DNA of 53,018 nucleotides. Source: a virus. The notes under the pieces were generated by a model, which worked only from the letters and a program-made list of their open reading frames with translations, did not search any database and was not told where the DNA came from. The position numbers and the translations under genes are program-made. Shown here one piece after another: positions 36,954 to 44,863 of this stretch. Position 1 is the first letter of the stretch, and each line of letters starts with the position of its first letter. The stretch lies in the IMG/VR virus record IMGVR_UViG_3300009184_002991, positions 1 to 53,018 of that record, one strand, 5' to 3'.

Positions 36954-37553
36954 ATGAAAAATATTAAAGATTACGAAAGATTTTGTCTTAATGAAGCGGA
37001 AGAAATAATGTGGTCTAGGCATCTTGGAAACAATGCCAATAGTTACGAGGATAGAGCTAAAAATTATTATAATTTGTCTAGCAACCCAAGTATACTTTCT
37101 AAAGCACAGAATTTCTTCCAGAAAATGGAGGATAGAATTAACAATATGGCTAGAGTAGGTAAAGGACTTGCTCAACAAAATAGATCTGGTAGAACTGGTG
37201 ATTTAGATACTGGATACGAAAATCTATTTGGGCTTGTTTCTGTTGTTCCTAGCGTTCTTAAAAGAGTATTTGGACCAACTAAGTTTGAGGTAGCTAAAAG
37301 TGCACCAGCAAATGATAGCGAGGTCAATCTTGAATTCATGAGACACACTAATGAGGATTTTGCTAAGAGTGAACTTCCTAATATTAGATCAGAAAAACAA
37401 TTAGAAGACAATATCGCTGACCTTTATCAAAAAGGTGAAGTTAAAAAAGGTGAAGTACCTGTTCTTGATGATATAGCAATGAATAGAATCAATCTATATT
37501 ACACGAGGCAAGAAACGCCAAACCAGCCAATATTCCAACCAAATAATCTATAA
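36954..37553 (+). CDS. Unknown protein with capsid-targeting-like leader
   Basis: 199 residues, ATG 36954. It begins MKNIKDYERFCLNEAEE, one of nine leaders of this type in the block, with LNE as possible cleavage site. The rest is helical at first (LSKAQNFFQKMEDRINNMARVGKGL), then has a GDLDTGYENLFGLVSVVPSVLKRVFG segment and a charged C-terminal half (RSEKQLEDNIADLYQKGEVKKGEVP). No family recognised, no membrane segment or signal peptide. Two bases separate it from the next leader-bearing gene. Possibly an internal virion protein; inference from the leader only. Confidence 0.6.
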   Translation: MKNIKDYERFCLNEAEEIMWSRHLGNNANSYEDRAKNYYNLSSNPSILSKAQNFFQKMEDRINNMARVGKGLAQQNRSGRTGDLDTGYENLFGLVSVVPSVLKRVFGPTKFEVAKSAPANDSEVNLEFMRHTNEDFAKSELPNIRSEKQLEDNIADLYQKGEVKKGEVPVLDDIAMNRINLYYTRQETPNQPIFQPNNL

Positions 37554-37555
37554 AA

Positions 37556-38299
37556 ATGAAAAAATTCTCTTCAATAGTAGAAAAGAAAAAACAAGAATTA
37601 CACGAAAATCAAGTAATCAACGAGAGAAATCTTTATCTCGACTTTGCAAAGAAATACCATAAAAAACAGGGTGTATCTGGACCTTTCGATAAAAAATTCC
37701 AAGGAGATAAAAAAGCTCAGGAAGAATATATGGAAGGACTAGGTAAGGCTTGGGCAGAGCACAAGGAAAAGAAAGGTATCAAAAATAAGTCTGAAAAGGG
37801 TAAGTTCGATTTTGCTAAGAAAAAAATGAACGAATCTAAGGCTTTTGATATGGCTAAGCAAATGATAGGTGACGGTGGAGATCCTAACTATCACTTCGTT
37901 ACAATGTGTGACGACTATCTTTTTGAAAAAGATGGAGAAATGATAAGATACAGCAAAGATATGATGTCTGCGCCGCTTAAAATCAAAACTACACCTACTT
38001 TAGGAGCTTATACATTCGGGCCTTTTATGAATATTGAAGAATCTAAAATGTTTGCTGCTAGCATAGAGCTAGACGAGATCAATGGACCTAGAATGGTTAC
38101 TATTGAGGACAGAAAAACAGGTGAGGTTTTCAGTAAGTATTTAACTTGCAAACTTCAACCAGTTTGGGATGAGCACGAAGAGGAAAGCTTTGAATCTATG
38201 GAAGATTCAGATGATGAAGAATTTGAAGATCCTAGTGCAGAATACACATACGGTGAAGAGACTGAAGACGAAGAAACAGAAGACGGAGAGGAAGAATAA
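37556..38299 (+). CDS. Charged protein with leader and acidic tail, possible prohead core or internal protein
   Basis: 247 residues. It begins MKKFSSIVEKKKQEL, with IVE as a possible processing site. The first ~100 residues are Lys-rich and helical (YHKKQGVSGPFDKKFQGDKKAQEEY; GKFDFAKKKMNESKAFDMAKQM). A compact central part follows (YHFVTMCDDYLFEKDGEMIRYSKDM ... MVTIEDRKTGEVFSKYL). The last ~40 residues are strongly acidic (EESFESMEDSDDEEFEDP and on). A basic front and acidic end is common in phage scaffold/core and internal proteins. No family recognised. Probably co-transcribed with its neighbours (2- and 3-base gaps). Confidence 0.55.
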   Translation: MKKFSSIVEKKKQELHENQVINERNLYLDFAKKYHKKQGVSGPFDKKFQGDKKAQEEYMEGLGKAWAEHKEKKGIKNKSEKGKFDFAKKKMNESKAFDMAKQMIGDGGDPNYHFVTMCDDYLFEKDGEMIRYSKDMMSAPLKIKTTPTLGAYTFGPFMNIEESKMFAASIELDEINGPRMVTIEDRKTGEVFSKYLTCKLQPVWDEHEEESFESMEDSDDEEFEDPSAEYTYGEETEDEETEDGEEE

Positions 38300-38302
38300 A
38301 AA

Positions 38303-38746
38303 ATGCTAACCCATTCACAAAGTCAAGCACTCTATCCTGTACTACAACACTACACAGGAACTAAGATAGTTTCTATCTCTGATAGAGGAGATGAACTTAT
38401 CTTTAGCAATTCTTGGGGTCAATCAGGATTATTAGTTGAAGATAATAATGGGGATTGGGAAATAATAATAGGACAGGAATTAGTTGATCGGATTGAAAAA
38501 GATGTCTTTGAAGCTTTAGTTAAGCCTAGAGTAAAAAGCAACATTGAGGAATATATTAAGATTTTAGAACATTTAACTAATGATTCAAATGTAAGTTACA
38601 GATCTAAAGTTTTAGTTTCTCAGATACTTGGTATACTAGAAGAATTTATTTTAAATTCTAATTTTTTACCCAAGAAAGAAATAAAGTTTGGGCCTTTTTG
38701 GATTTTTAACTATAAAGGAAATAAGTTTATAAACTCATTAAATTAA
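38303..38746 (+). CDS. Unknown protein
   Basis: 147 residues, ATG 38303. N-terminal beta-like part (TGTKIVSISDRGDELIFSNSWGQSGLLVEDNNGDWEIIIG) followed by helices (NIEEYIKILEHLT; SKVLVSQILGILEEFIL). It lacks the leader carried by neighbours. No family recognised and no catalytic motif evident. Gaps of 3 and 1 bases to its neighbours place it in the same operon. Confidence 0.5.
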   Translation: MLTHSQSQALYPVLQHYTGTKIVSISDRGDELIFSNSWGQSGLLVEDNNGDWEIIIGQELVDRIEKDVFEALVKPRVKSNIEEYIKILEHLTNDSNVSYRSKVLVSQILGILEEFILNSNFLPKKEIKFGPFWIFNYKGNKFINSLN

Positions 38747-38747
38747 A

Positions 38748-40730
38748 ATGTCAGGAATAAAACACTTATCGGACATCTTTCAAGATAAAGGAAAAAGCTT
38801 CATAGAAAAGCTTTTTGGTAAAGAATTGACCGTAACGGAAAATCTTGATGGATCCACTTTCTCTTTTGAGAGAGATTTTACTGGAAATAATATTTCATTT
38901 TATAAGAAGGATCAAGAAAATCCTATTACTAAAGTCGATAGGATATTAATGTCTTATTACGAAAAGCCTATAAATTATATAGACTCTTTGCCAGAATCTA
39001 CTAAAGAAGAAATCCCTAAAGGATGGAGATTTGGTATGACATATTTTCCTAATACTAAACCTGTCAGAATAGAATATGAAAGAGTCCCTAAAAATCATTT
39101 AATATTAACACACATACTTATTAGGGATGAATTTGGCGAAACTGAAAGAACAGTACAGGATAAAGATGAACTTGACAAATGGGCAGATAAGATTGGTGTT
39201 GAAAGAGCGCCAATTATTTTTCAAGGAAAACTGAGCGAGGATCAGAAATTATCAATAATGGATTTTATTTCTACTCCTTTAATGGATCTGAGAAATAGAT
39301 TTAAAACTGAGAGTTTCTCTAAATATCTTATATCTATTTTAAACCCAGAAATAGTTAAAACAACATTAGGTAAGGATCTTCACGGGGAAATTGATTCCTT
39401 AGTTTTTAAATTTTCTGACGAAGGAAAAGATGAGACAATTCTTGCTAAGATGGTAGATCCTGTTTTCTATGAAATATCAAAAGATAGAAAAGCAACAAGA
39501 TCATCTCATTTCCCAAGTGACATATATTCTTTATGTTTAATAGATGTAATGAACTTCATACTCGAAAAAGGAGTAGAATCTTTTGATGCTAAAGGAATAG
39601 AGCCAGAGGAGAGATACATTAATTTTGTATTCTCCGTATTTAAGAACTTTATCTACGAAGAGGGTGAAAGATATCTCGGAGTAGACTTTGACAAACCTGA
39701 GTATTTAAAATCTGAAGAATTTGCACTAAATAAGGATTTAATACAGGATACTGAGGTTATTTCTTATTTAGATAAAGATGACTCATATATTGATATTCTA
39801 CAAATGATTCTTAATTCATTTAGAAAGTTTAAAAGAAAGCCTCATGGATTTTTTACCTCTGGGTTAATAAATCAATTTAACCAACTAGTAGAAGAAATAG
39901 CTTCTTATATAAATGCTAAAAGAAAAGAAAGAATAGAGGAATCATTAGGTATGCCTACTTTTGTTTGGTTTAAAAAAGCAGGATCTAGATTCAATGTAGA
40001 ATATGAAGAAGAACCTGAGGCTGTAGAGGAAAAATTATTATCTGATCATACTGATATGATCTTAGAATCTGAAAATTCGGATAAAGAATCAGAGGAGGAT
40101 ACTTCAGAATTCTTTTCTTTTAAGGATTTTAAAAAAGTAGTTTCTACAAATAAAGAGAAAAAGAAGATTAAGATATTGAATGAATCTAACGGTAAGGTCA
40201 ATGTTATAATTGGGAAATTTCAGCCTTTTAATAATGGACACTTAAAGATGTGTTCTAGAGTTAAAAAAGAAAACGATCTTCCAGTATTTTTATGTGTGGT
40301 TCACCCAGGAGGCGATCCTAATAATAAATTCCCTTTCTCTGACGAGCTTGTTAGAAAAGCAATAGGATCTCTAGTTTCTGAAAATGATAAGATGTTTGCA
40401 GGATTCGAAATAGTTCCTAGTAATTTATTAGAAGATGCTATTAATACAGTTTCTAAGGTGGCAAACCCAGCATCTATTTGTATAGGTGAGAATGATTTCG
40501 AAAATATGCTACTCCAAAGAGAATGGGTTAGAAATAAATATGATCTTAACGGTGGAGACATAGAGATATTTAAAACACCAGCATGGTCTGATAATAATAC
40601 AGTAAGAGATTATATTAGAAATGGTGATTTTCAAGAATTCAAAAGTAAAGTTCCTAAATCTATTGCAGTATTGTTTAATGAATTCAATAGAGAAATTCAA
40701 GAACTCGAAAACCCTAATGAAGATATATAA
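38748..40730 (+). CDS. RNA-ligase-like (probably inactive) domain fused to NMN-adenylyltransferase-like domain
   Basis: 660 residues. Residues ~25-245 follow the Rnl2-type nucleotidyltransferase layout: VTENLDGSTFSF (29-40) aligns with motif I of T4 Rnl2 (TEKIHGTNFSL), but the nucleophilic Lys is Asn. GWRFGMTYF (~90-98) matches motif III with its Glu replaced by Met. GEIDSLVFKF (~213-222) matches motif IV with E-G replaced by D-S. ILAKMVDPVF matches motif V, with one Lys. The C-terminal ~180 residues are a HIGH-superfamily adenylyl/cytidylyltransferase: VIIGKFQPFNNGHLKM (~485-500) and NNTVRDYIRNGDF (~616-628), the ISSTxVR-type motif. A Glu/Ser-rich linker lies between. Likely an NMNAT-type NAD+ salvage activity with a binding-only ligase-fold partner; substrate unproven. 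Confidence 0.65.
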   Translation: MSGIKHLSDIFQDKGKSFIEKLFGKELTVTENLDGSTFSFERDFTGNNISFYKKDQENPITKVDRILMSYYEKPINYIDSLPESTKEEIPKGWRFGMTYFPNTKPVRIEYERVPKNHLILTHILIRDEFGETERTVQDKDELDKWADKIGVERAPIIFQGKLSEDQKLSIMDFISTPLMDLRNRFKTESFSKYLISILNPEIVKTTLGKDLHGEIDSLVFKFSDEGKDETILAKMVDPVFYEISKDRKATRSSHFPSDIYSLCLIDVMNFILEKGVESFDAKGIEPEERYINFVFSVFKNFIYEEGERYLGVDFDKPEYLKSEEFALNKDLIQDTEVISYLDKDDSYIDILQMILNSFRKFKRKPHGFFTSGLINQFNQLVEEIASYINAKRKERIEESLGMPTFVWFKKAGSRFNVEYEEEPEAVEEKLLSDHTDMILESENSDKESEEDTSEFFSFKDFKKVVSTNKEKKKIKILNESNGKVNVIIGKFQPFNNGHLKMCSRVKKENDLPVFLCVVHPGGDPNNKFPFSDELVRKAIGSLVSENDKMFAGFEIVPSNLLEDAINTVSKVANPASICIGENDFENMLLQREWVRNKYDLNGGDIEIFKTPAWSDNNTVRDYIRNGDFQEFKSKVPKSIAVLFNEFNREIQELENPNEDI

Positions 40731-40731
40731 A
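40721..40731 (+). promoter_or_regulatory. AGATATATAAA promoter-like element
   Basis: Overlaps the stop region of the ligase-like/adenylyltransferase gene and lies 13 bases (from TATATAA) before ATG 40744 of the metallopeptidase gene. It matches the recurrent element except for the first base. Confidence 0.45.
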
Positions 40732-40743
40732 TAAAAAATAGAA

Positions 40744-41442
40744 ATGAGAAGAATCCTCGGATGGAGCGAGTTTAAATTATTTGAACAAGTTTATTTAGAT
40801 AAAGACGAGCCAAAAGGAAATAGTATATCGGAAGATGCTTTTAAAAAAATGAGGCTTTGTTGCTTCGATATTATGGGTAAATATCCATTCTTCAGAAAAC
40901 TTCTTTCCGATTTAGTAATCAGAGAAAATCGAAATTTGCCATATAAGACGATGGCAACAGATGGTGTTAGCATACACTATGATCCAGGGTTTGTTTTAGC
41001 AAAAACCGAGGGCGAAATTATATTCGTTATATGCCACGAGATAATGCACAACGTATTATTTCACTTTGCTAGAAAAATGCCAGATCCTCAATTATGGAAC
41101 GTAGCAGCAGATTACGCTTTAAATCAATTATTAGAAGGTGTAGGAACAATGCCTAAAGAAGCTCTTTATCCTGGGTGCGGATACCATCCTGATGATAAGA
41201 AATTCGTTAATCTATCGTCTGAACAAATTTATGAATGGCTAGTTAAGTCTGGTGCTAAACCACCAGATGAACCTGATGGAGGGGGAGAAGGGGATTCTCC
41301 CGATTCTGAAATTGTTATTGGTGATGTAATTAGAGATACTAAAACAAATACATATGGTGTTGTAAGATCTATTGATCCATCTACTGGAGAAATTGATTTC
41401 GATCCTATATCAGAATCTGATGTAACTAAATATTTAAAATAA
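40744..41442 (+). CDS. DUF2201 N-terminal-type metallopeptidase-like protein, with leader
   Basis: 232 residues. It starts MRRILGWSEFKLFEQVY, a leader sharing FKLFEQVYL with the protein on the other strand at 47.9-48.2 kb. HEIMH at 98-102 (VICHEIMHNVLFHFAR) is a zincin motif, and WNVAADYALNQLL (118-130) matches the conserved W-N-x-A-x-D-x-x-x-N of COG3864/DUF2201 proteins; the Asp may be the third metal ligand. In that family a C-terminal VWA-like domain normally follows in the same chain. Here the frame ends at TAA 41440-41442, immediately followed by the ATG of the VWA ORF in the same frame. Partner ATPase (MoxR) lies downstream. Family call good; peptidase activity unproven. Confidence 0.75.
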   Translation: MRRILGWSEFKLFEQVYLDKDEPKGNSISEDAFKKMRLCCFDIMGKYPFFRKLLSDLVIRENRNLPYKTMATDGVSIHYDPGFVLAKTEGEIIFVICHEIMHNVLFHFARKMPDPQLWNVAADYALNQLLEGVGTMPKEALYPGCGYHPDDKKFVNLSSEQIYEWLVKSGAKPPDEPDGGGEGDSPDSEIVIGDVIRDTKTNTYGVVRSIDPSTGEIDFDPISESDVTKYLK

Positions 41443-42489
41443 ATGAAAGCTAAAATTACAGAGGTTAAGAAAATAGTTAGATCTCAAAAAGGACCTGGCT
41501 CTGGAGAATCTACTAAGCCACCTAAAAATACAGAGGGATGGGACGAAGAAGAAGACGAGCCGGGTAATGAAGAGGGTGGAGAAGAAAATGATCCTAACGG
41601 GGATTCTAAACCAGGAAAACCCGGCAAAGATTCAGGTAGTGGAAGAGGTAATGAATTTGAAGAAGTTGATCCTAAAGAACCTGGAGCATCCTATGAAGTT
41701 ACCCCATGGAAACAGCCATCTGGGCATACTGTAATAGGTGAAGTATATCCTACCGGATCTCTTGGAGACGGAGAGCCAGGTGACAAAGATCCTGATGCAA
41801 AAAAAGATCAATGGAAAGCTGCTACAACTGCCGCAGAATCTCAATCGAGAGGTAATATACCTGGTGGTATCAGAGCTGCTTTACAGAGAATGAGAACCGC
41901 TGTAGTAGATTGGAGAAAAGAATTGGAAGTTTTTATAGATGATGCTATTTCTAAAAGTAAATATACTCTTCCTTCCAGAAGATTCCTAGGTGGAGGTAAA
42001 GCACAATACGGTTACAAAAGATACAAAGAAGATTTCGAATGTGTAGTGGTTGCTATAGATACATCTGGATCTATATCGGATAAGATGGTTGCTCAATTCT
42101 TAGGAGAAGCTAAAGCAATAGTTGATGCCTATTCGCCACAGGATCTTTATGTTATATTCTGTCACACTGATATCTATAGAGTAGATCATATACAACCAGG
42201 TGATCCTATAGATGTAGGAAAGCTTCAAAGTGGAGGTACCGAATTTTATCCTCCATTTGAATGGACGGAAGAAAATTTATTAGATAAAGGAATAGTACCT
42301 TCAGTATTTATTTATTTTACTGATGGCGAAGCTACTTTCCCTAATGCTTCTCAATATGGTATAGGTGAGTACGAAGATAAATGTATATGGGTTCTTCTTA
42401 CGTTTAATGGACAACCATTCAGTAACGATATTCCATTTGGTAATAGAATAGATATTACTTTACCCAATAAAGAAGTCACATCCATTTAG
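41443..42489 (+). CDS. VWA-like (DUF2201 C-terminal-type) protein
   Basis: 348 residues, ATG abutting the stop of the metallopeptidase ORF and in the same frame. The first ~75 residues after a short basic start are a low-complexity Gly/Pro/Asp/Glu linker. Then TAVVDWRKELEVFIDDAISKSKYTLPSRR (about 152-180) leads into the VWA core: VVVAIDTSGSISDKM with MIDAS DTSGS at ~206-210, GGTEFYPPFEW (~264-274) and FIYFTDGEATFP (~290-301). These are the marks of DUF2201 VWA-like proteins, which pair with MoxR AAA+ ATPases. It lacks its own leader, unlike the upstream half, which fits a split or readthrough protein. Confidence 0.8.
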   Translation: MKAKITEVKKIVRSQKGPGSGESTKPPKNTEGWDEEEDEPGNEEGGEENDPNGDSKPGKPGKDSGSGRGNEFEEVDPKEPGASYEVTPWKQPSGHTVIGEVYPTGSLGDGEPGDKDPDAKKDQWKAATTAAESQSRGNIPGGIRAALQRMRTAVVDWRKELEVFIDDAISKSKYTLPSRRFLGGGKAQYGYKRYKEDFECVVVAIDTSGSISDKMVAQFLGEAKAIVDAYSPQDLYVIFCHTDIYRVDHIQPGDPIDVGKLQSGGTEFYPPFEWTEENLLDKGIVPSVFIYFTDGEATFPNASQYGIGEYEDKCIWVLLTFNGQPFSNDIPFGNRIDITLPNKEVTSI

Positions 42490-42499
42490 GATATATAAA
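42489..42499 (+). promoter_or_regulatory. GGATATATAAA promoter-like element before MoxR
   Basis: Exact copy of the recurrent element, overlapping the last base of the VWA stop codon, with 21 bases from TATATAA to ATG 42520. The leader is A-rich (AAAATAAAAATAAAAAA) with no Shine-Dalgarno, as in Bacteroidota genes. Confidence 0.55.
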
Positions 42500-42519
42500 G
42501 AGAAAATAAAAATAAAAAA

Positions 42520-44037
42520 ATGAAACGTATTTACAATTTTAATGAGTTTGTTAACGAAGGATACCTTGAAAGAATTGGCTCAAAGATTTCTGGATGGATG
42601 CAATCTTTAAAAACAGCAATAAAAGACGGATTAGTAAGACTAATACCTTCTGGAGCTAAAGCTGGTAAACCTATGGCTGTTGCATTCGACCCTGATAAAG
42701 GATCTATCGAGCAACAACTTTTAGATTTCTTTGCTGGTACTCCATATGCAGAGATGGCAAACGAGGCTCAAGTTCCTTTAACTTATCCAAAAAGTGAAGA
42801 CGTTCTTGACGTTAAAGAGCCGGAACTTAAGAAGATGATTAAAACTCGTCTTAAAGCAGTATTAAAAGCTGGCGAGGAAGGAAACAATCAAGGTGTATTA
42901 GACGTTAAGCCTATTTTTATTTTCGGAGCACCTGGTATTGGTAAAACCCAAATCGTTGCTCAAGTATGTGACGAACTAGGGAAAGAAATGTACGGTAAGC
43001 CACTAAACTTAGCTTTCGTAGATGGTGAATTTGCAGAACCAGTTGACTTTGCAGGTGTACCTTCAGTGGTAGACGTTTCAAGTCCTTCAGAAGAAGATCC
43101 TTACGGAAGAGGTATTACAAGATCTAACGTATCTGTAAACCTTTTACCTAATGATAATGGTAAAGATAATATGGGTGGAATTCTTTTTATCGATGAGTTA
43201 AATCGTATGCCTCAAGAGGTTATTAAAGTTTTCATGAAACTTGCACAAAGTAGAAGACTTGGACAAACATATCAAATTCCAAGCAAATGGTATATCGTTG
43301 CTGCTGGTAACAGAGCGGAAGATGACCCAAGAGAAGTTAAAGCAATGGGTACAGCTCTTAGAGATCGTTTCTCTGTTGTTAATTTTGTACCTACCGTTGC
43401 TGGCCTAAGAAAATTCATCGAAGGTGGCAGATTAAAAAATATTGTTATTCCTGAGTTATTAGACTTCTTAGAATTTCAACAAGAATATTTCCATAACCTT
43501 GATCCTGCTAAGCAAATGATTAAATATCCAACTCCTAGAGCTTGGACAGATGCTGCAATGGGATTAAGAAGAGTTATGGATGAACTTGCTTCTGAGGGTG
43601 TAACCGAATTATCAGATAGAGATATTATTAGTGCATTTCAAGTAGAAGTTGGATATGATGCTGCTGCAGCATTTTTAGACTTCTATAAAATTGCAAAAGA
43701 AATTCCTGTTAAAGATTTGATGCTTCCGTTCACTAACCCAGAAAGAGCACCTCTTCCTGACGATAAGAAAGATCCTAAGTCTGGAAGACCAAGAGCTGAT
43801 TATGCACACGCATTACTTTCTGCTATTATTAGAAAAAGTAAAGACACCGAATTAACAGCTACTGAAGTATGTAACTTTGCTAACTACTTACAAAGAGTTA
43901 ATTCTCCAGAATGGGGTAACGCTGCTATCTCTAACTTATTTAAAGAGCATGCTTACTTGAAAAAAGATGCTAAAGCAATCCAATGTATAGCTCCTCTAGC
44001 TGATAAATGGGGATCAGAGCTTGGAACGGAATTTTAA
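42520..44037 (+). CDS. MoxR-type AAA+ ATPase with capsid-targeting-like leader
   Basis: 505 residues. It starts MKRIYNFNEFVNEGYLE, a member of the leader family (VNE as possible cut site), ahead of a ~100-residue extra N-terminal part (ISGWMQSLKTAIKDGLVRLI). The AAA+ core has Walker A GAPGIGKT (136-143), Walker B GILFIDELNR (~220-229), sensor-1-type VAAGNRAEDDPR (~260-271) and an Arg-finger segment ALRDRF (~280-285). MoxR ATPases act as chaperones, often with VWA proteins, to insert metals or remodel partners. The VWA/metallopeptidase pair is directly upstream, so the three likely work together. A promoter-like element of its own suggests higher expression than the VWA genes. Confidence 0.85.
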   Translation: MKRIYNFNEFVNEGYLERIGSKISGWMQSLKTAIKDGLVRLIPSGAKAGKPMAVAFDPDKGSIEQQLLDFFAGTPYAEMANEAQVPLTYPKSEDVLDVKEPELKKMIKTRLKAVLKAGEEGNNQGVLDVKPIFIFGAPGIGKTQIVAQVCDELGKEMYGKPLNLAFVDGEFAEPVDFAGVPSVVDVSSPSEEDPYGRGITRSNVSVNLLPNDNGKDNMGGILFIDELNRMPQEVIKVFMKLAQSRRLGQTYQIPSKWYIVAAGNRAEDDPREVKAMGTALRDRFSVVNFVPTVAGLRKFIEGGRLKNIVIPELLDFLEFQQEYFHNLDPAKQMIKYPTPRAWTDAAMGLRRVMDELASEGVTELSDRDIISAFQVEVGYDAAAAFLDFYKIAKEIPVKDLMLPFTNPERAPLPDDKKDPKSGRPRADYAHALLSAIIRKSKDTELTATEVCNFANYLQRVNSPEWGNAAISNLFKEHAYLKKDAKAIQCIAPLADKWGSELGTEF

Positions 44038-44040
44038 TTA

Positions 44041-44313
44041 ATGAAAAAATTCAGTGAAATTAAGGAAGGTCATACCTCAAAGTATGACCTTTCTAATAGT
44101 AAAAGACTATTAGAAGAAGCCAGAGACAGGATTAATTCCGTTAGGGAAGAGTTTTCTGCAATGGAGGATACTGATGTAACTGAATTAGAGGAAGCATGGA
44201 ATCTTATAGATAAATACTATGGTAACGTAGTTAGAGGAGAGATATTTAAAAGGAGGAAAAAGAACCAATACATACCTAACACATCCGCTAAAATTCCAGA
44301 GAGAGGTTTTTAA
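44041..44313 (+). CDS. Small helical protein with leader
   Basis: 90 residues, ATG three bases after the MoxR stop. Begins MKKFSEIKEGHTSKY (IKE as possible processing site), followed by helical, acidic sequence (SNSKRLLEEARDRINSVREEF; DVTELEEAWNLIDKYYG) and a basic segment FKRRKKNQY. No family recognised. A strong RNA hairpin covers codons 8-18. Close linkage to MoxR suggests a functional tie or an internal virion protein; both are inference. Confidence 0.55.
   Translation: MKKFSEIKEGHTSKYDLSNSKRLLEEARDRINSVREEFSAMEDTDVTELEEAWNLIDKYYGNVVRGEIFKRRKKNQYIPNTSAKIPERGF
44063..44094 (+). other. Strong hairpin just after MoxR gene
   Basis: AAGGTCATAC (44066-44075) and GTATGACCTT (44082-44091) form a perfect 10-base stem with a 6-base loop, extendable by a G-U, G-C and A-T pair to 13. 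It starts 26 bases after the MoxR stop and lies inside the start of the next ORF. Only TTTCT follows, so termination would be weak; an attenuator, RNA end-stabilising structure or translational control element are alternatives. Confidence 0.55.
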
Positions 44314-44316
44314 TTA

Positions 44317-44327
44317 AGATATATAAA
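44317..44327 (+). promoter_or_regulatory. AGATATATAAA promoter-like element
   Basis: Between the stop at 44313 and ATG 44330. The element is almost against the start codon (3 bases), so a promoter here would give a leaderless or nearly leaderless message; it may instead be an A/T-rich translation leader. Confidence 0.35.
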
Positions 44328-44329
44328 AT

Positions 44330-44863
44330 ATGAAACATATTAAATTATTTGAGCAATTTCTAAACGAAGATGGATACGGTAGAGATTTTTTCGTAAAGAA
44401 GAAAGAAGGTAAATTGTCACAATATTTCTTCAAGATAGAGGGTGAAGAGGATGAACTAGGATTTGTAGTTAACCTTGGTAAGCTTTCTAGGAATATAACC
44501 ATCGAATCCGCTGAAAACAGTTATGCAGTTCTTTCTGTAGAGCCTATTAGAGAGTCTGTAATGGACGATTATTTAGTTAAAGACTCTGACTTTAAGTCTA
44601 GAGAAGATGATGTGTTTATACTTACTAAATCCGAGCTTATGAGATTCTATAAGATCGCAGGAGAGTGTATTAAAGATTATTTACAATCTAATCCTAAGGT
44701 TTCTATTATTTATGATGAGATGCCTTTAAATATAGATATGGATTTTGAAGAGTACATGGAGAAAGCTAAATCTTTAATGGATGAATGGAGCTACGATAAG
44801 TGGAGTATCCAAGAAGGTCCGGAGAGCAAAATAGTAATCTATTCTAGAAGAGATCATGATTAA
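44330..44863 (+). CDS. Unknown protein with leader
   Basis: 177 residues, begins MKHIKLFEQFLNEDGYG, the leader closest to the T4 capsid-targeting peptide in layout, with LNE as possible cut site. After it: a beta-like part (GKLSQYFFKIEGEEDELGFVVNLGKLSRNITIESAENSYAVLSVEPI), then helices (TKSELMRFYKIAGECIKDYLQ; FEEYMEKAKSLMDEWSYDKW). No family recognised. Its end overlaps the next gene by eight bases. Likely internal virion protein by the leader argument. Confidence 0.6.
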   Translation: MKHIKLFEQFLNEDGYGRDFFVKKKEGKLSQYFFKIEGEEDELGFVVNLGKLSRNITIESAENSYAVLSVEPIRESVMDDYLVKDSDFKSREDDVFILTKSELMRFYKIAGECIKDYLQSNPKVSIIYDEMPLNIDMDFEEYMEKAKSLMDEWSYDKWSIQEGPESKIVIYSRRDHD

